64,000 nt of DNA from Streptomyces sp. NBC_01669. Lineage in GTDB: Bacteria > Actinomycetota > Actinomycetes > Streptomycetales > Streptomycetaceae. The translations under genes and the position numbers were made by a program. Shown here piece after piece: positions 16,884 to 25,900 of the stretch. Each line of letters starts with the position of its first letter. Position 1 is the first letter of the stretch. The DNA is taken from positions 2,914,001 to 2,978,000 of the forward strand of contig NZ_JAPEQG010000001.1 in assembly GCF_026339735.1 (NCBI RefSeq), in the 5' to 3' direction. The notes under the pieces were generated by a model that saw nothing but the letters and a program-made list of their open reading frames with translations, made no database searches and was not told where the DNA came from.

Positions 16884-17531
16884 GTGGCAACACCCCCAAG
16901 CGGACACCAGTACGACGGTGGTCAGCAGGTACCGGGTGAGCACGGGGACAATCGTTTCAACTTCCCCTCCACGCCCAGCAGACAGGGCTCGCAGCAGCCC
17001 TATCAGCCGCCTCAGCAGCCGTATCCGCCCCGGCAGGCACAGGGCGGCGGGTGGCCGCAGGCCCAGGACGGTGGGTGGCCCCAGCAGCCGCAGCACCCTC
17101 AGCGGCCGCACCGGTTGGGCGCGCCCCAGCAGCCCCGGATTCAGCCGGTGCAGCCGCGGCGGGCCGCCGAGCCCGCCGCGCCGGAGGCGCACAACCCGCT
17201 GGTCCGTCCGTACGCCATGACCGGCGGCCGGACCCGACCGCGCTACCAGCTCGCCATTGAGGCGTTGGTCAGTACCACGGCCGATCCGTCCCGGCTGCAA
17301 GGGCAGTTGCCCGAGCACCAGCGGATCTGCCGGCTGTGCTTCGAGATCAAGTCGGTCGCCGAGATCTCGGCGCTTCTCTCGATCCCCCTCGGCGTTGCCC
17401 GGATCCTCGTAGCCGACCTGGCCGAGGCCGGACTCGTCGCCATCCATCAGCCCGGCGGCGACGAGTCCGCCGGCGGCCAGCCAGATGTGACACTGCTCGA
17501 AAGGGTGCTCAGTGGACTTCGCAAGCTCTAG
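16884..17531 (+). CDS. cvnC2: DUF742 protein CvnC (second conservon), extended N terminus
   Basis: A 215-residue DUF742 protein. The core from about residue 100 (NPLVRPYAMTGGRTRPRYQL to LLERVLSGLRKL) is closely similar to CvnC1, but about 90 extra residues precede it, rich in Gln, Pro and Gly (QQPYQPPQQPYPPRQAQ). The start is a GTG at 16884 with GGAGGA 6 nt upstream, so the extension is genuinely translated. It overlaps cvnD2 by 20 nt exactly as in the first conservon. Confidence 0.92.
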   Translation: MATPPSGHQYDGGQQVPGEHGDNRFNFPSTPSRQGSQQPYQPPQQPYPPRQAQGGGWPQAQDGGWPQQPQHPQRPHRLGAPQQPRIQPVQPRRAAEPAAPEAHNPLVRPYAMTGGRTRPRYQLAIEALVSTTADPSRLQGQLPEHQRICRLCFEIKSVAEISALLSIPLGVARILVADLAEAGLVAIHQPGGDESAGGQPDVTLLERVLSGLRKL

Positions 17532-18093
17532 CGGCGGAGCAGCCCGCTCCACTACCTCCGCGAAGATCGTGGTGGCAGGGGGCTTCGGCGTGGGTAAGAC
17601 CACGTTCGTCGGTGCCGTTTCGGAGATCAACCCGCTGCGCACCGAAGCCGTGATGACGTCCGCGTCCGCGGGCATCGACGATCTGACACACACCGGGGAC
17701 AAGACCACCACGACGGTGGCCATGGACTTCGGCCGTATCACCCTGGACCAGGACCTGATCCTGTACCTCTTCGGTACCCCCGGTCAGGACCGGTTCTGGT
17801 TCATGTGGGACGACCTGGTCCGCGGCGCGATCGGCGCCGTCGTCCTGGTGGACACCCGGCGTCTCGCCGACTGCTTCCCGGCCGTCGACTACTTCGAGAA
17901 CAGCGGCCTGCCCTTCGTCATCGCCCTCAACGGCTTCGACGGACACCAGCCGTACACACCGGACGAGGTGCGCGAGGCCCTGCAGATCGGCCCCGACACC
18001 CCGATCCTGACCACGGACGCCCGCCACCGCGCGGATGCCAAGAGCGCGCTCATCACCCTGGTCGAGCATGCGCTGATGGCCCGCCTGCGGTAG
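17512..18093 (+). CDS. cvnD2: GTPase-like ATP/GTP-binding protein CvnD (second conservon)
   Basis: A 193-residue GTPase-like protein almost identical to CvnD1 (P-loop GGFGVGKTTF; FGTPGQDRF; ALNGFDGH). Differences are confined to a few positions (ARSTTSA, HTGDKTT, TPILTTDA, KSALITL, MARLR). It starts at a GTG within the end of cvnC2. The near identity suggests that the two conservons' GTPases are interchangeable or are kept alike by gene conversion. Confidence 0.94.
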   Translation: MDFASSSGGAARSTTSAKIVVAGGFGVGKTTFVGAVSEINPLRTEAVMTSASAGIDDLTHTGDKTTTTVAMDFGRITLDQDLILYLFGTPGQDRFWFMWDDLVRGAIGAVVLVDTRRLADCFPAVDYFENSGLPFVIALNGFDGHQPYTPDEVREALQIGPDTPILTTDARHRADAKSALITLVEHALMARLR

Positions 18094-18107
18094 TCTCCGC
18101 CAGCCAT

Positions 18108-18149
18108 GCGGAAGGCCCCGCACTCCTCCGGGAGTGCGGGGCCTTCCGC
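18108..18149 (+). terminator. Terminator after conservon 2
   Basis: A perfect inverted repeat with 19-bp arms beginning GCGGAAGGCCCCGCACTCC around TCC-G, 14 bp after the cvnD2 stop. Confidence 0.9.
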
Positions 18150-18174
18150 GTTGCGGGGCTTCGGCCACGCCGTG

Positions 18175-18246
18175 TCCTCGATCGCCGGACGGGCTGAAAC
18201 GAATCGCCGGACGGGCTTGGAATCAAGCCCGTCCGGCGATCGAGGA
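18175..18246. repeat. Nested direct/inverted intergenic repeat
   Basis: TCCTCGATCGCCGGACGGGC at 18175-18194 and its reverse complement at 18227-18246 flank a second direct copy of the ATCGCCGGACGGGCT core near 18203. The CGCCGGACGGGCT core resembles a dispersed intergenic repeat I know from many Streptomyces genomes. It lies just beyond the accE stop codon and may also serve as its terminator. Confidence 0.75.
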
Positions 18247-18255
18247 CAGGGGGTC

Positions 18256-18459
18256 TCAGCCCTGCCAGGAGTGCGGGGCGCGGAAGCCCGGGGTGCGCTC
18301 CAGACGGCGCCAGCCCGCGGAGGTACGGCCCCTGTGGGCCGGGGCGGCGGACGTGGCTGCGGCGCGGGCGAGCAGGACCGCGGTTATGGCGGCCAGCTCC
18401 TCGGGGTCGGCAAGACCCTTCTCAACGCGCAGCACGGACTCGGCAGGAACAGCGCTCAT
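18256..18459 (-). CDS. accE: Acyl-CoA carboxylase epsilon subunit
   Basis: A 67-residue small acyl-CoA carboxylase epsilon subunit: VEKGLADPEELAAITAVLLA, then a basic linker and the C-terminal WRRLERTPGFRAPHSWQG, the conserved tail of Streptomyces AccE/PccE proteins. It associates with the carboxyltransferase AccB and increases complex activity. It lies 63 bp downstream of accB on the same strand and is presumably co-transcribed. Confidence 0.9.
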   Translation of the reverse strand: MSAVPAESVLRVEKGLADPEELAAITAVLLARAAATSAAPAHRGRTSAGWRRLERTPGFRAPHSWQG

Positions 18460-18522
18460 GGATGTGTCTCCGTCTTTTCGGCAGTATGTGGCGGACTGTG
18501 CGGGGCGGTGCGGCAGCCGCGG

Positions 18523-20106
18523 TTACTGCGGGGGGTTCCCGTGCTTGCGGGACGGCAGATCGGCGTGCTTGGACCGGAGCATCGCGAGCGAGGCGATCAG
18601 CACCTCGCGGGTCTCGGCAGGGTCGATGACGTCGTCGACCAGGCCGCGCTCTGCGGCGTAGTACGGATGCATCAGTTCGGCCTTGTATTCCTTGACCATG
18701 CGGATCCGCATGGCCTCCGGGTCCTCGGCGTCGGCGATCTGCCGACGGAAGATGACGTTGGCGGCACCTTCGGCGCCCATCACGGCGATCTCGTTGGTGG
18801 GCCACGCGTAGGTCAGGTCCGCCCCGATGGACTGGCTGTCCATCACGATGTACGCACCGCCGTAGGCCTTGCGCAGGATCAGCGAGATCCTCGGCACCGT
18901 GGCGTTGCAGTACGCGTAGAGCAGCTTCGCACCGTGCCGAATGATTCCACCGTGCTCCTGATCGACGCCGGGCAGGAAGCCGGGTACGTCCAAAAGAGTG
19001 ATGATGGGAATGTTGAATGCATCACACATCTGAACGAAGCGGGCCGCCTTCTCCGACGCCTCGATGTCCAGGACACCGGCGAGGGACTGCGGCTGGTTGG
19101 CCACGATGCCGACGGCCTGACCGTCGAGCCGGGCCAGGGCGCAGATGATGTTGCGGGCCCAGCGCTCGTGGATCTCCAGGTAGTCGCCGTCGTCGACGAG
19201 CTCCTCGATGACCTTGTGCATGTCGTACGGGCGGTTGCCGTCGGCCGGCACGAGGTCGAGCAGGACGTCGCCGCGCCGGTCGGCCGGGTCGTCGCTCGCC
19301 ACGGTGGGCGGGTTCTCCCGGTTGTTGGACGGGAGCATCGACAGCAGGTACCGCACCTCGGCGATGCAGGTCTCCTCGTCGTCGTACGCGAAGTGCGCGA
19401 CGCCCGAGGTCTCGGCGTGCACATCGGCGCCGCCGAGGCCGTTCTGCGAGATCTCCTCACCGGTGACCGCCTTCACGACGTCCGGTCCGGTGATGAACAT
19501 CTGGGAGGTCTCGCGGACCATGAAGACGAAGTCGGTGAGGGCGGGGCTGTAGGCCGCGCCGCCCGCGCACGGGCCGAGCATCACGGAGATCTGCGGGATG
19601 ACGCCGGAGGCTCGCGTGTTGCGCTGGAAGATGCCGCCGTATCCGGCGAGCGCGCTGACGCCCTCCTGGATGCGGGCGCCGGCGCCGTCGTTCAGCGAGA
19701 CCAGCGGGGCGCCCGCCGAGATCGCCATGTCCATGATCTTGTGGATCTTGGTGGCGTGGGCCTCGCCCAGTGCGCCGCCGAAGATCCGGAAGTCGTGTGC
19801 GTAGACAAAGACCGTGCGGCCCTCGACCGTGCCCCAGCCGGTGATGACACCGTCGGTGTACGGCTTCTTCTCCTCCAGGCCGAACCCGGTCGCCCGGTGC
19901 CGGCGCAGCTGCTCGACCTCCTTGAACGAATCCGGGTCCAGGAGCAGCTCGATGCGCTCACGCGCCGTCAGCTTGCCCTTGGCGTGCTGGGCCTCGGTCG
20001 CCCGGTCGCTCGGTCCGCGCCGGGCCTGCTCGCGCAGCGCCAGCAGTTCGGCCACCCGGCCACGGGTGTCACTCGGCTCGCCCGGGGTTTCGTCCACAAC
20101 GGTCAT
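18523..20106 (-). CDS. accB: Acyl-CoA carboxylase carboxyltransferase (beta) subunit
   Basis: A 527-residue biotin-dependent carboxyltransferase of the AccB/PccB family. It has tandem crotonase-fold halves: the N-terminal half with LTARERIELLLDPDSF, LGEAHATKIHKIMDMAI and DGAGARIQEGVSALAGYGGIF, and the C-terminal half with LLDVPGFLPGVDQEHGG, GAKLLYAYCNATVPRISLIL and RKAYGGAYIVM. The complex makes malonyl-CoA (and often methylmalonyl-CoA) for fatty acids and polyketides. With accE downstream this is the housekeeping AccB type rather than a pathway-specific PccB. A strong hairpin lies about 125 bp upstream of the start. Confidence 0.95.
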   Translation of the reverse strand: MTVVDETPGEPSDTRGRVAELLALREQARRGPSDRATEAQHAKGKLTARERIELLLDPDSFKEVEQLRRHRATGFGLEEKKPYTDGVITGWGTVEGRTVFVYAHDFRIFGGALGEAHATKIHKIMDMAISAGAPLVSLNDGAGARIQEGVSALAGYGGIFQRNTRASGVIPQISVMLGPCAGGAAYSPALTDFVFMVRETSQMFITGPDVVKAVTGEEISQNGLGGADVHAETSGVAHFAYDDEETCIAEVRYLLSMLPSNNRENPPTVASDDPADRRGDVLLDLVPADGNRPYDMHKVIEELVDDGDYLEIHERWARNIICALARLDGQAVGIVANQPQSLAGVLDIEASEKAARFVQMCDAFNIPIITLLDVPGFLPGVDQEHGGIIRHGAKLLYAYCNATVPRISLILRKAYGGAYIVMDSQSIGADLTYAWPTNEIAVMGAEGAANVIFRRQIADAEDPEAMRIRMVKEYKAELMHPYYAAERGLVDDVIDPAETREVLIASLAMLRSKHADLPSRKHGNPPQ

Positions 20107-20424
20107 GTATCGACCCTACGAACCCGACCAAGAAAATCCTGCCGTCGACTCCGTACAGTCTCCTGACCCGTTTCCTGGTGGAGCCGGACAGAACCCCTGC
20201 CCCATGCAGGCAAACCACCAGGGGAATGCGGTCCCGCTTTGTGAGAGCTCCACAAAGCGGGACTGTGGTGTACGGCACAAGCCCGTCACCCCGGGCGTGT
20301 GGGCCGTTTGTGCGTACCGCACGCAGGAGCGGCGGTCCGGACCCGTCGACCCAGGGCCTTTCGGGCCATTCCTCTTTCGAGTCGCGCCGGATCAGGGAGC
20401 CCGGCGGGATCCGGAGGAAAGGCC
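20107..20424. other. Intergenic region upstream of accB
   Basis: A 318-bp region with no convincing gene. It holds the perfect hairpin at 20231-20263 and a long-range inverted repeat AGGGCCTTTC (20353-20362)/GAAAGGCCCT (20417-20426) that overlaps the stop of the PL8 gene and may end its transcription. Confidence 0.6.
20231..20263. promoter_or_regulatory. Perfect 13-bp hairpin upstream of accB
   Basis: GTCCCGCTTTGTG and CACAAAGCGGGAC surround AGAGCTC, 125-157 bp before the accB start. It lacks a T-run. It could be an operator for a fatty-acid regulator or a 5'-UTR structure. Confidence 0.5.
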
Positions 20425-22764
20425 CTAGCGGACCTCACAGCGCAGGCTGGCGCCTGCCGTACCCGGTGTGACCCGCAGAACCAGGCGGCGGCCGGTGGCA
20501 CGCACCTCGATCCCCGGATCGGCGGAGACGACCTCGCGCACCGGACGCTCCCACACCACGTCCACGGGCGTCCCACTCCGGTCGGGTCCGCTCACGCACA
20601 CCGTCGTCGAGTGACGCCCCTCCCGTACGAGCACGCTTGCCGGGGCCGTGACGGAGAGCGGGCCCGCGGTGCCCGGCTGCCAGAAGTTGGCGGCGGTGAG
20701 CCCCAGCGACCGGACGGCGACACCCTGCCGGTCCGCGGTGTTGGCCAGGACGGTCAGCCACTGCCGGTCCGCCGCGCGGGCGGCGAGCGTGCGGCGGGAG
20801 GCGCCCGGCATCAGCAGGTAGAGGTACGTGGCGTCGGTCGGGTCGGTGCCGTGGTCGAGCCAGAGGGTCTGCCAGTGGCGGGTGCGCTGCTCGGTGGAAC
20901 TGGTGGTGTTGATGTCGGACCAGGCTCCGGTCCTGGCCTCCCGCAGCGTCCGCAGGGCAGCGCCGCCGGGCAGCACCCATCCGCCGTGGCCGTCGAGGTG
21001 CGCCCAGCGCGGACGGTCCCCGCCGTCGAGGGTGAACGCGGCGGAGGGTTCCGGACCGAGGTTGCGGTTGTCGACGATCGTCTCGACCGGGACCCCGTCG
21101 GCGGCGCTGATGCCCGCGCCGAGACAGATGACCGTATCGGCGGCGCAGAACCAGGACTTTCGGGCCTGCAACGTGGATCCCAGGCCCTTGACGTGCTGTC
21201 CGACGGCGGCGAACTCACCGTCGTGCGTGCCGCCGACCCACTGGACCGCGGGCCGGGGTTCGCCCCATTCGCCACCCGCGCGGTCGGCGAGGCGCTTGGT
21301 CGAGACGGTGGTGCCGGGCAGGCGGTACCAGTCGACGGTCGGCCAGAACCAGTCGGTGTACTGGTCGCCTCCCGAACGCCCCTGCCACCAGTAGAGCATC
21401 CCGGCCCCGGTGTGCCAGCCGCGCGGGTTCTCCCCGTTGCCGCATTCGTACGAGCTGATCCGCTCCGACGCCATGGAGAGGTTGGCGACCCAGCCCGGGC
21501 GGCGGTGCACGGCCCGGTCCATGGCGGTGAAGAGCGTGTGCCCGACGGGCTCGGGGGCGGCGGGGACGGTGTCGGCGGCGACGGCTGCCAGCCGGGACAG
21601 ATCGGCGACGCCGAACTGCGGCGCGGTGAGGATCGGGGTGACGGTGTCCCGTTCGATCCACCCCTTCACCATGGCGTTCCACCGGTCGCGCTCGGCGGCC
21701 GAGGCGCCACCGGCGAGGAGCGCGATGGCGGCGATCAGCCCCTGCCCGTGGAAATGGTCGCTCCGCGTGACCTTGCGCTCGTCGCTCTTGAGCAGCCCCC
21801 GGCTGATGGCCCGGCCGTTGACGCTGTCCATCATCAGACCGTCGTGGATGAGCGGCGCGTAGGCGTGCTCGACACTGTCGAGGATGATCTGCCGGTTGGG
21901 GTCGGTGACGGCCCAGCTGGACCCGGCGAGCAGCGCGAAGAGCCGGCCGAGGCCGTCGAGCATGACCTGCCCGTACGTTCCCGAGTAGGCGACCCAGGTG
22001 TGCTGGACGAACGACCCGTCGGCGTAGAGGCCGTCCCCCTTCGTCACGTACGGGAAGACGGGCGAGAGGGCGTCGCGGGCCAGGGCGGTCTTCACGGGGT
22101 CGCGGCCGAGGATGCCGCGCAGGGCGACGGAACGGCAGAGGTCGACGCGGTTGGCGCCGGTGGACGTGCCGCTGTAGTCGCCGAGCATGGCGTCGGGGAT
22201 GAAGTGGTCCACCGCGGCGCAGGCGGCATGCCGCTGTTCCTCGGTGAGGTGGTCGTGGAGGACGGCGACGATGTCCATGAGGAGGCGTGGGCTGCCGATC
22301 TGCCATTCCCACCAGTTGCCGTACCGGGTGGTGGCGGGGTTGTAGATCGTCGCGGCGAGGTGGTCGAGGCCTCGGACGATGTCGGCGAGGAGCGCGGTGT
22401 CACCGGTGTGGCCGGTGCCCGGTTGGGCGTACGCCTGGGTCATGGTCCACAGGCGGCTGTAGCTCGCGGTGATGCCGGACGGCGGGTCGAAGGGACGGTC
22501 GGCCCAGAGGGAGGCCGCGGCGGGGGCCATGGTGGCGCGGAACCCCGCGGCGAGTCCACCGGTCTCGGCGAGCCGAGAGGCGTAGGGCTCGGCGGCGGCG
22601 TCGTATCCGGTGCCGAGCGCGAGGTCGACCCAGCGCAGCCGGAGGGTGTCGAACTCGCCGGCGGGTGCGGCGGCGTGGGCCTGTCCGGGGAGGGCCAGGC
22701 CGAGTGCGGTGGCGGTACTGGTGGCCAGAAAGACACGGCGGGACCAGGCGGGCAGGAGTGACAC
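20425..22764 (-). CDS. Secreted polysaccharide lyase family 8 (hyaluronate/chondroitin/xanthan lyase type)
   Basis: A 779-residue secreted PL8 lyase. A Tat-type signal (SRRVFLATSTATALGLAL, AHA|AA) covers residues 8-32. The catalytic Asn-His-Tyr triad is visible as N205 (STGANRVDLC), H255 (GSFVQHTW) and Y264 (SGTYG), with the spacing known for S. pneumoniae hyaluronate lyase. NWWEWQIG at 150-157 forms the aromatic patch, and the beta-sandwich C-terminal half contains PGTTVSTKRLADRAGGEW. PL8 enzymes beta-eliminate uronic-acid polymers such as hyaluronan, chondroitin or xanthan; the exact substrate is undetermined. It is downstream of the GH101 gene on the same strand, 148 bp away. Confidence 0.92.
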   Translation of the reverse strand: MSLLPAWSRRVFLATSTATALGLALPGQAHAAAPAGEFDTLRLRWVDLALGTGYDAAAEPYASRLAETGGLAAGFRATMAPAAASLWADRPFDPPSGITASYSRLWTMTQAYAQPGTGHTGDTALLADIVRGLDHLAATIYNPATTRYGNWWEWQIGSPRLLMDIVAVLHDHLTEEQRHAACAAVDHFIPDAMLGDYSGTSTGANRVDLCRSVALRGILGRDPVKTALARDALSPVFPYVTKGDGLYADGSFVQHTWVAYSGTYGQVMLDGLGRLFALLAGSSWAVTDPNRQIILDSVEHAYAPLIHDGLMMDSVNGRAISRGLLKSDERKVTRSDHFHGQGLIAAIALLAGGASAAERDRWNAMVKGWIERDTVTPILTAPQFGVADLSRLAAVAADTVPAAPEPVGHTLFTAMDRAVHRRPGWVANLSMASERISSYECGNGENPRGWHTGAGMLYWWQGRSGGDQYTDWFWPTVDWYRLPGTTVSTKRLADRAGGEWGEPRPAVQWVGGTHDGEFAAVGQHVKGLGSTLQARKSWFCAADTVICLGAGISAADGVPVETIVDNRNLGPEPSAAFTLDGGDRPRWAHLDGHGGWVLPGGAALRTLREARTGAWSDINTTSSTEQRTRHWQTLWLDHGTDPTDATYLYLLMPGASRRTLAARAADRQWLTVLANTADRQGVAVRSLGLTAANFWQPGTAGPLSVTAPASVLVREGRHSTTVCVSGPDRSGTPVDVVWERPVREVVSADPGIEVRATGRRLVLRVTPGTAGASLRCEVR

Positions 22765-22837
22765 GACAAGACCTCCGGAACCTCAGTGGTGCGGACCGGG
22801 CGCCCGCCGGTTCAGCACGCGCCCGTGGGAACGGGAA

Positions 22838-22867
22838 GGGGGCGGGGCCGAGACCGGCCCCGCCTCC
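22838..22867 (-). terminator. Hairpin after the GH101 gene
   Basis: GGGGGCGGGGCCG (22838-22850) can pair with CGGCCCCGCCTCC (22855-22867). It lies 45-75 bp beyond the GH101 stop on the minus strand. One pair is mismatched on that strand. Confidence 0.55.
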
Positions 22868-22874
22868 TTTCACC

Positions 22875-22900
22875 GCTCATTGCTCATTACTCATTGCTCA
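22875..22900. repeat. Heptamer tandem repeat
   Basis: GCTCATT-GCTCATT-ACTCATT-GCTCA: about 3.7 copies of a 7-bp unit between the GH101 stop codon and its terminator hairpin. Confidence 0.8.
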
Positions 22901-22912
22901 CCGATCGCTCGG

Positions 22913-25900
22913 TCAGCTCCCGCAGTGGAACCGCGCGTTGCCCCAGTCCGCGTGGTCGTTGCCGTTGCCGTCGCCGCCGTCCCCGACGACCAGCTCGACG
23001 TACTTCGCGCCGGTGACGTCCGCCGTGAGCGACCAGGCGGTGTCGGCCGCCCTCAGCACCGGTGACTTCACCTTCTCCGCGCCGTCGGCCGTGACGCCGA
23101 ACTGCACGCTGCCCGCACTCCTCTGGACATCGTCCACGCCGACCTCGGCGGTGAACGAGGTGCACTTGCCGCCCAGGTAGTAGCGGATCTTCGCGGGGGC
23201 GTGGCTACCCAGGCCCTTGGCGTAGACGGTGCCGCCGATCGTCAGCGGGGAGCCGTCGCCGGCGCCCGTCTCACCGTTGGAGAGGTCACGCTCGACCGGT
23301 CCCCAGCCGTTGCTGACGGCGGTCCAGTCCAGGTCGCTGGCCCAGCTGTCCGTGGTGGGCGGCGGCGGCAGCGTCCGCACGGACGTCTGCGCGCCGAGAG
23401 TCCGCTTCGCACCGCCGACCGTGTACGACACCTCGGAACTCAGCTGGTACGTCTGGTACGTGGCGTCCACCGGCGGGGTGACCCGCCAGCCGGCAGTGAC
23501 CTTGGCGCCCGCCGCGACCGAGTCGAAGGCGACCGCGCCCACGGGCTCCGCCTTCCAGCCGTCCGGGACGGTGAGGCTCACCGAGACGCCGGTGACCGGC
23601 GTCGCCTCGTAGTTGGTGAAGCTCGCCTCGACGACACCTGCGACGCCCGGCTCCAGGGTCTCCGCGGCCGGGTCGACGCTGAGCGTCCCGCAGGCGGCCA
23701 TCTCACCGGCCGGGGCGGCGCCGAGGTCGGTCACGGTGAACCCGTCGAGGACGAAGTCGGCACCGTCGGGTGCGTCGTCACGCTTGCGCAGTCCGATCCA
23801 GGTGTCACCACAACCCGCCGTGACGGTCTCGGAGAAGTGTCCCGTGGTGCGCTGCTGACCGATCGCCGTGGTGCGGGTCTCGACCGAGTCGGGGGTGCCG
23901 TCGGCCGTGATCCGGTCGTATCCGTCGACCCACTCGTAGGCACCGGCGTGGCTGGACTGGTAGTCGTACTCCACCTTGTAGCGGTGGCCGTCGGCCATCG
24001 GTACGGTCCAGGGCGCGGTCCGGTAGACGAGCCCGCCGTTCTCCTCGTGGGCCTTGAGGGACTCCTTGCCGCCGATCACGTCGTCGACGAGCTTCCCGTT
24101 CCAGCCGGCCTGGGTGTACGGGGCGTGCAGTTGGGAGATGACGGTACGGGGGTCGGTGGAACCGCCCGCGTCGCCCTTGAGGAAGGGGCCCCAGCCCTGG
24201 TCGACGTCCTCGAAGTCCTCGTACACGACGGTGTTCTTCTTCGTCGCCGGGGCGTCCGCGACGATGCGTACGTCATCGGCCCGGACGGTGGCGGCGCTTC
24301 CCCCGGCCGCTCCTATGCGGAAGGTGGTGCGGCCGCTCGCGGGGGCGGTGAAATTCACCTTGGCCCGCTGGAAGTACGTGCCGTGCCAGTCCGACGCGGC
24401 GACGTTGTCCTTGATGGTCGAGCGGTCCACGGCGACGGACTTCCCGCCGGCCGTGAGCGTCGTGTGCCGGGTCTTGCCGGGCTCGACCTCGATCAGTGCG
24501 GAGGCGGTGTAGCGCTTGCCGGGCTCGAGGCCGGTGATGCTCTGCGAGAGAGCCGCCGTGCCGGTGCCGGAGAGCCTGGCGCTGTTGCGTCCCCGGCCGT
24601 CGGTGTCGCGGGCGGCCATGCCGGTCTTCGACCAGGCGTCGAGCCCGTTGTCGTTGAAGCCGGGGTCGTCGACCGGGGTGCCCTCGCCCCACTTCGGATC
24701 GGCGGCGGCGGGTGCGTGGTCCGGGTAGAGGACGTACGGCTGTCCGGCGGTGGCCGTCAGCGTGATCGTCCCGTCGACGGGCGTGACCGTTCCGGTCCTG
24801 ACCCGGCCGTTGTCGGTGAGCTTGTAGACGGTGTACTTCCCTGCGGACGGCACGGTCCAGCTGCTCGTACCACCGGACTTGCTGTAGTGGTAGAGCTTCT
24901 TCCCGCCGTCCCACGGCAGCAGGTAGTCGGTGCCGCTCAGCACCTTGCGGCCGTGGTCGTAGAAGGTCCGCTTGCCGTCCTCGACGGTGCCACGGACACC
25001 GCCGGTGAAGGTGATGTCGTTGCCGTCCCAGCGGGTGATCTTCTGGTGCTGGAGGTACTTGGCGGGCAGGTTGCGCTGCCAGATGTTGTCGTAGAAGGCG
25101 TTCCAGTCGGTCTCGCCGGTCCAGCCCTCGAATTCGTCGATGGCGGTCTGACCGAGGACCGGGTTGTTGTTCCAGACGTCCTTCTCGCTGTTCCGGATGA
25201 ACCGGATGATCTGCGAGTTGAGGCCCTTGTTGGTGGCGCCGCCGTAGTCGAGGTCATTGGCCCAGTGCGACCAGAGCGAGCCGCGCTCGAACTTGTCGGC
25301 CCACTCGGTGGCGACGTTCCAGCCCTGCTTCTGCACGGACTGGAGGGTCTTGTCGGCGACCCAGCCGTGCGAGTAGTAGACGTCGATGTAGAGCATGCTG
25401 AGGTTGGGATCGGTCTCGTTGCGCAGTTGCTGGAAGCGGCGGGCCAGGTTGCCGCTGTTGATGTCGCCCCGCTGGTCGATGTAGTAGCTCTGGCCGAGCC
25501 AGTTCCAGCCGGGCCTCGTCTTGTCGACGAGCTTCTCGTCGAAGGCGTTGGCCTCCGCGTACGCCTCGGTGGCGTTGACGTGGACGCCGAATGCGGCGCC
25601 CCACTTCTTGCCGTCCTTCAGCAGGGTGTTGAGGTCCTTCAGCCCGCCGGCGCGCTTGTTGTAGTTGCCGCCGTAGTCGGGGTGGGCGGAGTCGTGCCCC
25701 TCGGAGGCGTACCCCTTGAGGATCGCCATCTGCCCGAGGCCGTCCGTGGACAGCGAGACCCGCTTGACGTCGTCGAGGGTCCGCAGGAAGGGGTGGGTGG
25801 CCTGGCTGGCGAAGTTGAACGGGATGTGGGTGACGACCCGGTCCGCGGTGTCTCCGCTGCCGGGTGCGATCACGCCGATGGTGCGGAACGCGACGGCGCC

